Both the position numbers and the translations under genes were made by a program. Of a DNA stretch of 64,000 bases, positions 52,314 through 62,744 are shown piece after piece. Position 1 is the first letter of the stretch. Every line of letters begins with the position of its first letter. The notes under the pieces were generated by a model, which saw only the letters and a list, made by a program, of their open reading frames with translations, was not told the origin of the DNA and searched no databases. This DNA is from Pyrococcus kukulkanii (GTDB lineage Archaea; Methanobacteriota_B; Thermococci; Thermococcales; Thermococcaceae): NCBI RefSeq assembly GCF_001577775.1, contig NZ_CP010835.1:806001-870000 (forward strand), read 5' to 3'.

Positions 52314-53878
52314 TACCCGCCCTCCGCTATTCTCTTGAGGGTGTTGATGAAGTCCTTTCCTTCTAGGTGCTTTATCCTGTAAATTGACCTCTCACCGAAT
52401 GGTGTTTTGACTTTCTCTTCTTCGATGAAGTCCCCCAGGATGAACTTCAGGCTCTCCCAATCGTTGTAGAAGTACTCTTGCAGTAAGGGGATTATCTCTT
52501 GGTACCAGACCCTGTGGAGCTCTTCCCTAGTGTTGATGTTGATGAAGTAGCTGTGGCCTATCCTGTGATCCCTGTCCTTTAAGGCTTCGATTTTCTTGTT
52601 CAAGCTTTCTAAGAGTTTGCCTAGGTCTATGCCTTCGATAATGGTACCCTTTAGTTTCTCTTGCTCTGGTTCTATTTCAATGAACGCAAACCTTCTCCTT
52701 AGGGCGATGTCTATTAAGGCGATGCTCCTGTCTGCAGTGTTCATCGTCCCGATTATGTAGAGGTTCGGGGGCACTCCAAAAGGCTCCCTCGAGTAGGGCA
52801 ATGTAACAATGAACTTGTTTTCTTGGCCCAGCCTTTTGTCCCTTTCGAGGAGGGTAATGAGCTCACCGAAGATCCTGCTGATGTTTCCCCTGTTGATTTC
52901 GTCGATTATGAGGTAGAAGCTGGGAGCATCTTTGAAGAGCTCTCCCCTTTCCTCTTTTGATAACGATAGTAGGGCGTTCCATAGTTTTTGCTTTAGCTTG
53001 CTGTAGCGGGAATAATCGGTGGAGTCATTTCTGAGGTAATCTTCTAATTCCCTGATTTCGTCTTCAGTTAAGAGCCCTTTATCTTTTATTGCTTCGAGGA
53101 TTGCTCTAAGGGCCAGTTTCTTGAAGATTCTGTCCTCGATGACGTGGGTTATTTGACCGTTTTCTGTCTTTGGTCTGAAGCCTTCGATGAACTCTTCATA
53201 ACTGTAAGACTAATGGAAGGTTATGAACTTCCATCTATTCCCAGGAACATCTTCTCTGGTGGCATCTTTTACGTATCTTAGAGCGAGCCAAGTCTTTCCG
53301 GTTCCTGGGGGCCGTAGAAAATCAATATTAAAATTAAGGGCACTGCAAATGCTCGACAAAGAAGTTGTAATTCTTGAGGTTTGTACGTCTTCTTTGAACA
53401 TAATACCAAGTTCCTCTAATACCCTCGGATCTATCTCTAAAAGGTAAATTCCTTGAATGTATGTAGGTCGTGGAAGATGTTTTAGCTCTGTGTAATTAAC
53501 TTTACGGGGCAACAACTTGAAATCTCTGAGTTTAACTATGTAAAATCTACCGTTTTCCGACTTATTAAACCATCTTTCAGCAAACTTTTTGTAACTTTCA
53601 GTCCAAATACCAACTTTTTTGAATATGTCTATGATTTCTTCTTGGGATACGATTTGAGGTTTTCAGATACTCTAGAATATCCTACAATTTCCCCCTTAAC
53701 ATTGTGGAGTACTATGTCTCCTGTTTTCAATAATCCTATTTTTTCCTTCACGACCATTCCAATATTTTAGGCTCTCAGGTGCCCAAAGAAACCTACCAAC
53801 GTGATTTTCTCTATAAGGTTTTCCTGGAGGCTTTGTTATTTCCAGATAGTACTTCTAATTGTTTTTATTTCTCATCAT
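52313..53878 (-). pseudogene. mcrB: McrB homologue broken by two amber codons and four frame changes
   Basis: Reading from ATG 53878/53875: MRNKNN, TAG (53855-53857), then an EVE-like domain KYYLEITKPPG, ENHVGRFLWAPESLKYWNG; a shift in an A run; KTGDIVLHNVKGEIVGYSRV; a shift near 53650; QEEIIDIFKKVGIW and LPRPTYIQGIYLLEI; a shift near 53365; ELQLLCRAF and LIFYGP; a shift in the C5 run at 53307-53311 that breaks GPPGTGKT; FITFH, TAG at 53210-53212 where the family has Gln; then an intact AAA+ C-terminal half: [32 protein letters not shown] and [20 protein letters not shown] (the MNTADRS signature). The last part, about 300 codons, is open and could be expressed alone. Confidence 0.85.
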
Positions 53879-53910
53879 CTCTTCACCATTTTGGAGTTTC
53901 AATGGAGAGA

Positions 53911-53922
53911 TATAATTTTATA
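53911..53922. promoter_or_regulatory. shared symmetric TATA box for map and mcrB relic
   Basis: TATAATTTTATA reads as a TATA element on both strands. It is 32-43 bases before the map ATG (53954) and 33 bases before the mcrB start (53878), so one element could serve two divergent transcripts. Confidence 0.5.
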
Positions 53923-53944
53923 CTCATTGCAAACTTCAAATTAG

Positions 53945-55542
<1,598 letters not shown>

Positions 55543-55732
55543 TGGTTATCCTAAGTAATTACCATAAGCATGTTTTTTAAATTGATTAGACCTGGAGTTA
55601 GCTTCAATTTGTCAGAAAACCTTTCAATGTATCTTTATCCGTTGGAAACTTGAAAGTTCCTTGGAAGTTTTTTGAATATCTAGAGTTATCACATTTTATA
55701 AAAAGGAGAAAAAGCACTGGAGAAGCATAACG

Positions 55733-57217
55733 TTATCTTGCAAATATTTTTGCAATCTCTGATAGTTTGTGTCTTATGTGGCTCTTGAACTGTTTTTCGT
55801 CAAGAATAATGAATGGGGCTTTATCTGGCTTATCTATTAATCTTGAAGTGATCCCCAAGCGATTCATTTCCGCAAGTACTTCTGCAACCATCGACTCAGA
55901 AATTTCCAAGAAACTTGTGAGTTTTTCATATAGGTCTCTACCTGTTGCTTTTGAGACTTGAAGTAGAATGTAGTATACACCAAACTGTTGTGCATAATAT
56001 GCAAGACTTGCCGGAGCTTCCGTTCTTGTGGTAAAATAATCAAATACTTCCTTTGGAGCCTTGTAAACATGTTCAAAAGGCCTCCACCTTGAGTCATACC
56101 TATAATCCTCCATTGCTAGCCCGTACTTTTCAAGTTCTCCAAAGAACCTTAGTGCCAATTCCCTCAAACTACTATATGCCAGAAAACTCGAGAACAACAA
56201 TATTATTGGTGAATGAGGCAACTCACAGGGATACCCAATAATGGCATAGGGAGACATGCCAAGTATACGGCTTTTTGAAGCAATTTCAAGTAAATCCTCT
56301 GTTCTTTTCCTTGGGAGATATGCTCCACCATCATACAAACGTTCAAGCTCATGAATGACATATTGGATTGATTGCTTCTCAGAACCTTCACAGACTAATG
56401 ACCCATGTAAAATAATCCAGATTTTATCCTCATAGGCACGAATCAAGTCATACAATCTCTCTTTATGTTTCTCAATCCGCTCCAGAATCAATTGATGACC
56501 TAACTTCGATCCCTCCTCTGTTGGTTTGGCTATTAGCTTCCTATCATAACCCGTGCCACCACGTTCAGTTTGCACATATCCTAATTTCTCAAGGATAGAA
56601 AGAACTTGTGGGGGCACATTTACTGGCTTATATTCCTGAGGGCCTATGGGGCCAACAGCTGGATTGTAGCCTACTCTCTTTTCAACTTGTAAATGCTTTG
56701 AAATGTATATTCTAGCCATGGCATCTAGAACGTCATCTACGAAATTTTCGAGCCCAATATCTTGTAGTTCTTCAATTACCCTGGAAATAGCATCCCTTGG
56801 AGTTTGCACACAAACTTCTGGCACTCTCTCCACTTTTGGTTGTGAGTAATAGGGATAATCAGGCGGTATTCCAAGATCGCGCCGGAGTTCGTGCTCAAAT
56901 GATTCAAAATCAACAACCTTGACTTTCTCCCCATCAACAATAACTACATCGACTTTTTTCGGGTAATTGAGAACGACTATGTACTTGTATGTATACTTGT
57001 TTAGTACAAGTTTCTTAGCATCACGAGCCACATCACCCGTATCGACAATTTCAACTCCAATAGTAATGTTTCCGTTATGGCCAACTACATCAGCCCGACC
57101 CCAGCCCCCTTCTGGAATACGAGCAGGTCTCTCGTATCCAGCAGTGAAACCATAAAAGCGGAGGATGTTCACTATCTCATCCCTTACTAAGTCATGCAAA
57201 GTTTTCTCCCCAGGCAT
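55733..57217 (-). CDS. orphan protein with N-terminal nuclease-like domain
   Basis: 494 aa from ATG 57217 after GGGTGGAATA. Residues 1-110 resemble a restriction-endonuclease fold: LHDLVRDEIVNILRFYGF, GGWGRADVVGHNGNITIGVE with D and E at PD-(D/E)XK spacing but no clear following Lys, then YKYIVVLNYPKKVDVVIV. Residues 150-260 include a wHTH-like VLSILEKLGYVQTERGG. The C-terminal 250 residues are helical and unrecognised. It is adjacent to tRNA-Ser, uses a different codon style from its neighbours, and has no partner, which fits a laterally acquired gene. Confidence 0.65.
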   Translation of the reverse strand: MPGEKTLHDLVRDEIVNILRFYGFTAGYERPARIPEGGWGRADVVGHNGNITIGVEIVDTGDVARDAKKLVLNKYTYKYIVVLNYPKKVDVVIVDGEKVKVVDFESFEHELRRDLGIPPDYPYYSQPKVERVPEVCVQTPRDAISRVIEELQDIGLENFVDDVLDAMARIYISKHLQVEKRVGYNPAVGPIGPQEYKPVNVPPQVLSILEKLGYVQTERGGTGYDRKLIAKPTEEGSKLGHQLILERIEKHKERLYDLIRAYEDKIWIILHGSLVCEGSEKQSIQYVIHELERLYDGGAYLPRKRTEDLLEIASKSRILGMSPYAIIGYPCELPHSPIILLFSSFLAYSSLRELALRFFGELEKYGLAMEDYRYDSRWRPFEHVYKAPKEVFDYFTTRTEAPASLAYYAQQFGVYYILLQVSKATGRDLYEKLTSFLEISESMVAEVLAEMNRLGITSRLIDKPDKAPFIILDEKQFKSHIRHKLSEIAKIFAR

Positions 57218-57436
57218 TATTCCACCCTTTTCAAAATTCCTCCAAATATGTAATAAATTTTTCTATCTTGTGAAAGTAGTTGTTCATGAATTATGAAAAT
57301 GATTATCATATTTTCAATGACTATGCTTACATTATCCAAGGGCCATCTTAGTCAAGTTATCGAAATTTCCCTTGAGTAACAGAGAAGCAATCTAGAGTAA
57401 TCTAGAACAGCCACAAAGTTGGAGCTCGGCAGGTGG

Positions 57437-57520
57437 CGCCGGGGCGGGGATTTGAACCCCGGTGGGCGAACGCCCACGGGATCTCGAGTCCCGCGCCTTC
57501 CCTGGCTAGGCTACCCCGGC
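57437..57520 (-). tRNA. tRNA-Ser (CGA)
   Basis: On the minus strand GCCGGGGTAGCC...CCCCGGC forms the acceptor stem, with discriminator G and genomically encoded CCA at 57434-57436. The anticodon loop CTCGAGA gives anticodon CGA (Ser UCG), the long variable arm GTGGGCG-TTCG-CCCAC is type II, and the T arm GGGGTTCAAATCCCC is intact. The 215 bases between this tRNA and the gene at 57217 contain nothing recognisable. Confidence 0.95.
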
Positions 57521-57701
57521 ATCTCCCACTGCTCAACACTTCCTTTTGGAGGAGCATAGCAGTTATCATATCTTCTCTTCTTAGTTATAGGGGGGCGTTT
57601 GGTTACATTTCTGATTTTACCATGACAAAGACATCCACTAGACTTTATAAATTTTAAGCCAAATCCCTTCTTCCTGATACTCTAAAAGAACTTGAAGCGA
57701 G

Positions 57702-58156
57702 CTAAAAGAATTCTTTAACAATTCTGACAATACCTAAAACCTTGCTCTTAGGAATATCGCCTGTTTTCTTGTTTAATTGGTTTGTATTAAGTGTTACTAT
57801 CTTGAGCACAATTATTGCAGAATCTTTATCTAATCCTGCTCGGTCTCTTACACTTCCTGTTATCCGCAGAAGATCTGGAGTTATATCATTAAATTCAGCT
57901 GATTTGAGTTTATTTGAAACTTCAATGGCTTTTTTAGCCTACTTGTTAACGGACAGGCTATTATAAATTCATTGGAATTAGCCCTATGATACTTATCCGC
58001 GCTAAGAACCAGCACAGGTCGAACATCTCCTAAAATTAACACATATTCTTTCCGAGAATTGGAAGAGAGCGTTTTTCCAATGGAACTAATCTTATCGGAA
58101 ACGTCAGAATAAGGAACCCTTGCTATCCATATCTCCCCCTGATTCATTCGATTCAT
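57702..58156 (-). CDS. MazF/PemK-like toxin in two frames joined at an A-AAA-AAG slippery site
   Basis: Frame 0 begins MNRMNQGEIWIARVPYSDVS and has VRPVLVLSADKYHRANSNEF, IIACPLTSRLKK, as in the first half of PemK/MazF RNases, then ends at TAA (57881) after a non-homologous tail. The second half lies in the -1 frame from AIEVSNKLKS and gives GLDKDSAIIVLKIVTLNTNQ, KTGDIPKSKVLGIVRIVKEF before TAG at 57702. The junction (57929-57935) is A-AAA-AAG in phase with frame 0, so a -1 slip restores a 151-aa protein of normal family length. It may be programmed or an ordinary frameshift mutation. No antitoxin gene is recognised upstream. Confidence 0.65.
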
Positions 58157-58191
58157 TCAATGGACCCCCTATTTTAATCTTGTTATTAATA

Positions 58192-59031
58192 TTAATCTTC
58201 TAGAACTTCGAATAGTAGATAATCATCAGTCTTTTGAAACTTATATCCACTTTCGAGAATTTTTCTGATTATAAGTTCAAAATCTTGTTTTAGTATTTTT
58301 TTAGCTTCATTTACAGGAATTTCTGGCTCTTTGTAGAGTATCCTAATACCCTTTAGGTATAAGATCATGCCAAACATTGACAACTCAACAGATTTTTCTA
58401 TATCATCTAGCCGAGATGAAATTGCAAAAACTTTAATAAGCAAAAATAACCAGTTATTGATCAGATCAAGTTTCTCAAGCTCATTATCGGAAATGTCTTC
58501 TTTATTAAATGCATAATCCCATAATCTGGTTACATCTTCAGCAAATCCTTCTGCAAGATTAATAACAATAGGCTTGTAGATTTCCTCCCAAACTCTTCTT
58601 CTAACGTCAAGCGTGGAGTATTCCCTGAACTTCTCTAACATCTCAACTATTTCCGGAAACAGCTCTTTATACACCCTCCCAAGTTTTTTAATAGCTTCCT
58701 TGTAACTTTCTTCACTTGCAGTATCAGGAACCACGCTCAAGAACTTATTCAATAATTCCTCTGGAGAAATACCCTCAAGTTCATGTTTAAGCCTGTTAAG
58801 AATTTCTTTAATTGAGTTAATATCCATCATAAAGAAGTTGTGTTCCTCAATTAGTTCAGCAGCAGGAAGAGCACCAGCTAACCTTTTAATAAATCCCACT
58901 GGGTTTATCACGCCTATCCCACTTCTACCTTGAGCTAAAGTAACTCCTGTCATCAAAATTAACTTGACGAACCACAATAAAAAAATTAGGATATGTTTCC
59001 ACTGTTTCCTGTGGAACCATTGGAGAAACAA
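58192..59031 (-). CDS. helical protein of unknown function
   Basis: Frame of 279 aa, but the true start is uncertain: ATG 58827/58830 (MMDINSIKEILNRLKHELEG) gives about 212 aa, while the longer version begins with a hydrophobic stretch (HILIFLLWFVKLILMTGVTL). Mostly alpha-helical and acidic, with ESYKEAIKKLGRVYKELFPE and EKLDLINNWLFLLIKVFAIS. No family recognised. AT-rich and located between moeA and the MazF-like gene, it ends 36 bases before the latter and could be its operon partner. The 217 bases upstream to moeA hold no gene. Confidence 0.55.
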   Translation of the reverse strand: MFLQWFHRKQWKHILIFLLWFVKLILMTGVTLAQGRSGIGVINPVGFIKRLAGALPAAELIEEHNFFMMDINSIKEILNRLKHELEGISPEELLNKFLSVVPDTASEESYKEAIKKLGRVYKELFPEIVEMLEKFREYSTLDVRRRVWEEIYKPIVINLAEGFAEDVTRLWDYAFNKEDISDNELEKLDLINNWLFLLIKVFAISSRLDDIEKSVELSMFGMILYLKGIRILYKEPEIPVNEAKKILKQDFELIIRKILESGYKFQKTDDYLLFEVLED

Positions 59032-59217
59032 CCAAGCTTATGATATATCTTTTTTGCGGTCACGACTGTAATGATTTATTTAAAAAACCCATAAAACATT
59101 GAAAGTCTCTAGCTTACTTTCGTCGTTGCAATGAAAACTAGTTTTTTCTTTCGCTAAGTTCATTATCTCTCTGGCCGGAGTACTCTCGGCGTACCCAATA
59201 GAAAGACCTAATAATAG

Positions 59218-59229
59218 TTTTTATAAACC
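59218..59229 (+). promoter_or_regulatory. TATA box of moeA operon
   Basis: TTTTTATAAACC lies 20-31 bases before the moeA ATG (59249), with GGGGTGCAGGA as ribosome site. A good archaeal core promoter. Confidence 0.7.
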
Positions 59230-59248
59230 TTTAGCTCGGGGTGCAGGA

Positions 59249-60454
59249 ATGGCGTTCTTGAAGGTAATCCCACTTGAAGAGGCCCTCAAGGTAGTTCTCT
59301 CATTTAAACTTCCTGTTGAGGTCGAAGAAGTTGACCTCGCGAATGCCCTCGGAAGGATAGTTGCTGAAGACGTCTACTCCCCGATAGACGTCCCTCCCTT
59401 CGATAGGGCCACCGTGGATGGATACGCCGTTAGGGCCGAAGATACCTTCATGGCGAGCGAGGCTAGCCCTGTTAAGCTCAAGGTCGTTGGGGAAGTTCAT
59501 GCCGGAGAAGTCCCTTCGATAGAGCTTGGGAAAGGGGAGACAGTGTACATTTCCACGGGGGCAATGTTGCCGAAGAATGCTGATGCAGTAATCCAGTTCG
59601 AGGACGTTGAAAGGGTCAACGATGAAATCATAATTCAAAAACCCGCTTATCCCGGGCTAGGCGTCATGAAGAAGGGGGCGGATATAGAGAAAGGGAAGTT
59701 GTTGATTAAGAAGGGAACGAAGCTCACGTTCAAGGAGACGGCCCTTCTCTCTGCGGTTGGCATCCACAAGGTTAGGGTCTTCAAGAGGCCGAGAGTAGCC
59801 GTGATAAGTACCGGTAACGAAGTTGTGCTCCCAGGACAGGAGCTTAAGCCGGGCCAGATATACGACATAAACGGGAGAGCGATAACCGATGCTGTGAACG
59901 AATTGGGTGGGGAAGGGATTTTCATTGGGATAGCTCAGGACAACAGGGACAGCCTGAAGGAGCTCATAGAAAGGGCAATTGAAGTTGGTGACTTGATAAT
60001 TCTCAGCGGAGGGGCAAGCGGGGGAATGAGGGATCTTACTGCATCAGTCATAGAGGAGCTTGGGGAAGTGAAGGTTCACGGAATAGCAATCCAGCCCGGA
60101 AAACCGACCATAATAGGCATAGTTAAGGGCAAACCCATATTTGGCCTCCCTGGATATCCGACGAGCTGTTTAACTAACTTCACCCTGCTCGTTGCTCCCT
60201 TACTCTTGAAGTCCTTGGGAAGGGAGGGTAAAGTAAAGAAGGTCAAAGCCAAGTTAAAGCATAAAGTATTCTCGGTAAAGGGGAGGAGGCAGTTCCTACC
60301 GGTAAAGCTTGAAGGCAACATCGCTGTCCCCATACTGAAAGGTAGCGGGGCCGTAACGAGCTTCATAGATGCGGATGGCTTCATAGAGATACCTGAGAAT
60401 GTTGAGAGCCTTGACGAGGGTGAGGAAGTTGAGGTTACACTCTTTTCATTTTAA
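59249..60454 (+). CDS. moeA: molybdopterin molybdotransferase MoeA
   Basis: 401 aa. MoeA inserts molybdate (or tungstate in this group) into adenylylated molybdopterin. Visible: PPFDRATVDGYAVRAEDT at the N-terminus, ISTGAMLPKNADAVIQFEDV, the MPT-binding VISTGNEVVLPGQELKPGQI, ILSGGASGGMRDLT and FGLPGYPTSCLTNF, then domain IV to the end. Pyrococcus depends on tungsten enzymes such as AOR and GAPOR, so the likely metal is W (knowledge). Followed after 18 bases by moaD. Confidence 0.96.
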   Translation: MAFLKVIPLEEALKVVLSFKLPVEVEEVDLANALGRIVAEDVYSPIDVPPFDRATVDGYAVRAEDTFMASEASPVKLKVVGEVHAGEVPSIELGKGETVYISTGAMLPKNADAVIQFEDVERVNDEIIIQKPAYPGLGVMKKGADIEKGKLLIKKGTKLTFKETALLSAVGIHKVRVFKRPRVAVISTGNEVVLPGQELKPGQIYDINGRAITDAVNELGGEGIFIGIAQDNRDSLKELIERAIEVGDLIILSGGASGGMRDLTASVIEELGEVKVHGIAIQPGKPTIIGIVKGKPIFGLPGYPTSCLTNFTLLVAPLLLKSLGREGKVKKVKAKLKHKVFSVKGRRQFLPVKLEGNIAVPILKGSGAVTSFIDADGFIEIPENVESLDEGEEVEVTLFSF

Positions 60455-60472
60455 CTAGTTAGGGGTGGGAGC

Positions 60473-60742
60473 ATGAAAGTCAAGGTCAAATATCTAGCTA
60501 GATTTAGGACGCTCACTGGAATCGATGAAGAGATTATCGAGCTTCCAGAGGGGGCAACTGTGAAAGATCTAATAGAGGAAATCAAAAAGAAGTATCCAAA
60601 GTTCAGGGAGGAAGTCTTCGGGGAAGGTTTTGATGAGGACGCAGATGCTAATATAGCGGTTAACGGCAGGTACGTTTCCTGGGATGAGAGGCTTAACGAT
60701 GGAGATGTTGTGGGTATCTTTCCGCCCGTGAGCGGAGGCTAG
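60473..60742 (+). CDS. moaD: MoaD/ubiquitin-like sulfur carrier
   Basis: 89 aa beta-grasp protein: MKVKVKYLARFRTLTGIDEE, GATVKDLIEEIKKKYPKF, ending FPPVSGG with the C-terminal Gly-Gly thiocarboxylate site. Position after moeA supports molybdopterin sulfur transfer; archaeal SAMP1 proteins of this type also conjugate to proteins. It converges with the YjbQ gene with a 4-base overlap. Confidence 0.93.
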   Translation: MKVKVKYLARFRTLTGIDEEIIELPEGATVKDLIEEIKKKYPKFREEVFGEGFDEDADANIAVNGRYVSWDERLNDGDVVGIFPPVSGG

Positions 60743-61137
60743 CACTTGCAGACTTTTACATATATTTCTCTCGTCCTCGGCCCATCAAGCTCAACGAAGA
60801 GTACGCTCTGCCATGTCCCCAAGGCAAGCCTGCCATTCTCAACTGGGATAACAACGCTTGAGCCCAGAATTATTGCCCTTAAGTGGGAGTGGGCGTTGTT
60901 ATCAATCCTATCGTGACTGTAGCCTGTTCCTTTTGGGATAAGCTTTTCTAGTGTCTTTTCGAGGTCGCTAATTAAACCGCTTTCATTCTCATTAATGATT
61001 ATTCCGGCGGTGGTGTGCCTGGTAAATACAACTACGATTCCATCTTCAACTCCTGATTTCCTCACGATCTCTCTAACCTTCTCGGTTATGTCAATAATTT
61101 CTACTTCCTTTGATGTAGTAACCCTAACTACATCCAT
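60739..61137 (-). CDS. YjbQ/UPF0047 family protein
   Basis: About 132 aa from ATG 61137 (GGAGGGATGAGTG upstream). It matches the family throughout: VVVFTRHTTAGIIINENESG, DRIDNNAHSHLRAIILGSS with conserved histidines, and LALGTWQSVLFVELDGPR. Bacterial YjbQ has weak thiamine-phosphate-synthase-like activity and the true role is open. Its ribosome site overlaps the end of the preceding gene, so the two are co-transcribed. Confidence 0.92.
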   Translation of the reverse strand: MDVVRVTTSKEVEIIDITEKVREIVRKSGVEDGIVVVFTRHTTAGIIINENESGLISDLEKTLEKLIPKGTGYSHDRIDNNAHSHLRAIILGSSVVIPVENGRLALGTWQSVLFVELDGPRTREIYVKVCKC

Positions 61138-61140
61138 CAC

Positions 61141-61422
61141 TCATCCCTCCAAATATTTAGCGAGCATTTCCTTTGCAGTTATTAGGTGCTTTTCGGGGTT
61201 CTTTTCCATGCTAAGTTTTGCTCTAAGTGCTACTATCTCTTCAAAGGCCTCGAGTATGTCATCGTTACACTTTCCTTTCAGTAGTTTCTTCAGCGTCCAG
61301 TACACTTCTTCAATTACATCCTCCCTTAGAACACCATTTTTAGCCATTTTATCAAGGACTTCATAGAGAAATTGTACGTTCTCCAGTTCCTCTCTCCTCC
61401 TGAATGCTCTCGGGAACTTCAC
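61141..61422 (-). CDS. small helical protein, possible partner of the helical-repeat protein
   Basis: About 93 aa, start taken as GTG 61422 because GGAGGGGAGCC lies just upstream; TTG 61440 is the alternative. All-helical: REELENVQFLYEVLDKMAKN, DILEAFEEIVALRAKLSMEK, LITAKEMLAKYLEG. Begins inside the 3' end of the longer helical-repeat gene, in another frame, with about 62 bases overlap. Not recognised; could be a fragment of the same repeat family. Confidence 0.6.
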   Translation of the reverse strand: MKFPRAFRRREELENVQFLYEVLDKMAKNGVLREDVIEEVYWTLKKLLKGKCNDDILEAFEEIVALRAKLSMEKNPEKHLITAKEMLAKYLEG

Positions 61423-62662
61423 GTAGGCTCCCCTCCACAACTTTTACGAGTATTTCAGAGGCTAACCTTGAGGCTAACCCTCTATCCTTAATGCTGAGCA
61501 CTACGTCAACGGCGTCTCCGATGTTTCCCACTTTAATGAGGTAGTGAGCCAAGAATCCGAGGGCAATTGACCTAGCTTTTTCTGTTCTTAGATTCGACAT
61601 TACCTTCATGGCATTCTGTAGGTCACTAATTGAAAGGTAGTACTTCACGGCCCCAACTAGAATATCATCACTAACCTCCTTTTGGGTTAGAATATCAACA
61701 ATTTCTTTTAGGCCTTCGTCACCTTCGTTCAAAATCTTTAGTATATCCTTCTTTAAGTACTTTAGAAGATGCTCTGGCAGTTTCGCTAAAAACTCTTTGA
61801 ACTTTCCTTTATCTCTAATGAAAAGCGCCTCAAATATTTCTTTAAGAACGAACTCTGGATTTGATATCTCCTTAATAATATCTATAGAGTGGTCGATAAA
61901 CCCATGGATAGCAAAGATATACGCTATATCCTCCCTTATATCCTCTCTAACTCTCTTTGATAATTCCTTAGAGAATCCTATAAGATCCTCAACGCCCTCT
62001 CCTTTTTCCTGCTTTAGGTACATAAGGATCTCGGTTAGTGCTTGTCTCAGCCATGGTTTACTCTTTATTTCCTGCACAAGCTCAATTACCCTCCTATAGT
62101 CACCCACGGAAAGGAGCGGTCTTATTGCTTTTACTATTGCCTCTGATCTATAGGGTTCATCCGTTATTGCCTCAAGTATGAGCTCTATCTTTCTTTTCTT
62201 GTAGATTACGTTTATTTTCTCTCCCCCAAGTTCATCGAGGGCCTTTTCTAAAATTTTAAGCAGCTTTTCGTTTTTGATTTTCTTGTTCTTTATTTCTAAA
62301 GCGTAGAATAGTGCCTCTTCAAGCTCTCTTAATAGAAGAAGGTACTCAACGGCTTCAGCCCTTATAGCGTCTCTCAGCTCGGGAGGTAACATTTCGGAGT
62401 TTATCATGACCTCCCTAAACGCTTTCTTGGAAGATTTAAATCCAGCTAAACTCGTTGAGTACCCTATAACGAGTAAACCCCTTAAGAGAAGGTAGGGATC
62501 TTCTATCTTCGATAGTTCCTCAAAGGCAAGCTTGAAGACCTTTTCATACCTTGGGTCGTTTGCCCGTGCGAGGAACACGCCTATCCTTCCGTATGTTACT
62601 ATCCTCATATAAGGATCTGGAATTGAAGATACAGATTCTATGGCCTCCTCTATTACCATCAT
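61361..62662 (-). CDS. TPR/HEAT-like helical-repeat protein
   Basis: 433 aa, composed of paired helices of about 30-40 residues, e.g. AIESVSSIPDPYMRIVTYGR, PRYEKVFKLAFEELSKIEDP, YLSISDLQNAMKVMSNLRTE and DAVDVVLSIKDRGLASRLAS. Several units keep an A-x-x-I-x-D-P-Y-x-R pattern, which suggests a repeat with HEAT/TPR-like topology. No catalytic motif. Similar proteins exist in Thermococcales without assigned function. Ribosome site GGTGATGC. Upstream 82 bases are non-coding. Confidence 0.75.
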   Translation of the reverse strand: MMVIEEAIESVSSIPDPYMRIVTYGRIGVFLARANDPRYEKVFKLAFEELSKIEDPYLLLRGLLVIGYSTSLAGFKSSKKAFREVMINSEMLPPELRDAIRAEAVEYLLLLRELEEALFYALEIKNKKIKNEKLLKILEKALDELGGEKINVIYKKRKIELILEAITDEPYRSEAIVKAIRPLLSVGDYRRVIELVQEIKSKPWLRQALTEILMYLKQEKGEGVEDLIGFSKELSKRVREDIREDIAYIFAIHGFIDHSIDIIKEISNPEFVLKEIFEALFIRDKGKFKEFLAKLPEHLLKYLKKDILKILNEGDEGLKEIVDILTQKEVSDDILVGAVKYYLSISDLQNAMKVMSNLRTEKARSIALGFLAHYLIKVGNIGDAVDVVLSIKDRGLASRLASEILVKVVEGSLREVPESIQEERGTGERTISL

Positions 62663-62744
62663 GCATCACCATAATTTTAACTACCATCACGATTTAGCCT
62701 CAGATTGTGAAATCCTTGGAGGACGTTGTTAATTAGTTTTTCGG

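Noticed and set aside
53210-53212. The in-frame TAG in mcrB read as a pyrrolysine or recoded codon
   Set aside because: No pyl genes are seen in the window and none are known to me in Thermococcales; the family has Gln (CAG) at this place, and other defects exist in the same gene, so a nonsense mutation is simpler.
57434-57520. tRNA-Ser as an active attachment site with flanking repeat
   Set aside because: I found no second copy of its 3' end and no integrase gene in the window.
58192-59031. The helical protein as a recognised MazE-type antitoxin for the MazF-like gene
   Set aside because: It is too long and has no DNA-binding motif that I can see; only its position suggests a link.
59117-59138. 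CTTTCGTCGTTGCAATGAAAAC, which in reverse begins GTTTTC and ends GAAAG like Thermococcales CRISPR repeats
   Set aside because: Only one copy, 22 bases instead of about 30, and the middle does not match repeats I remember. No array or leader around it.
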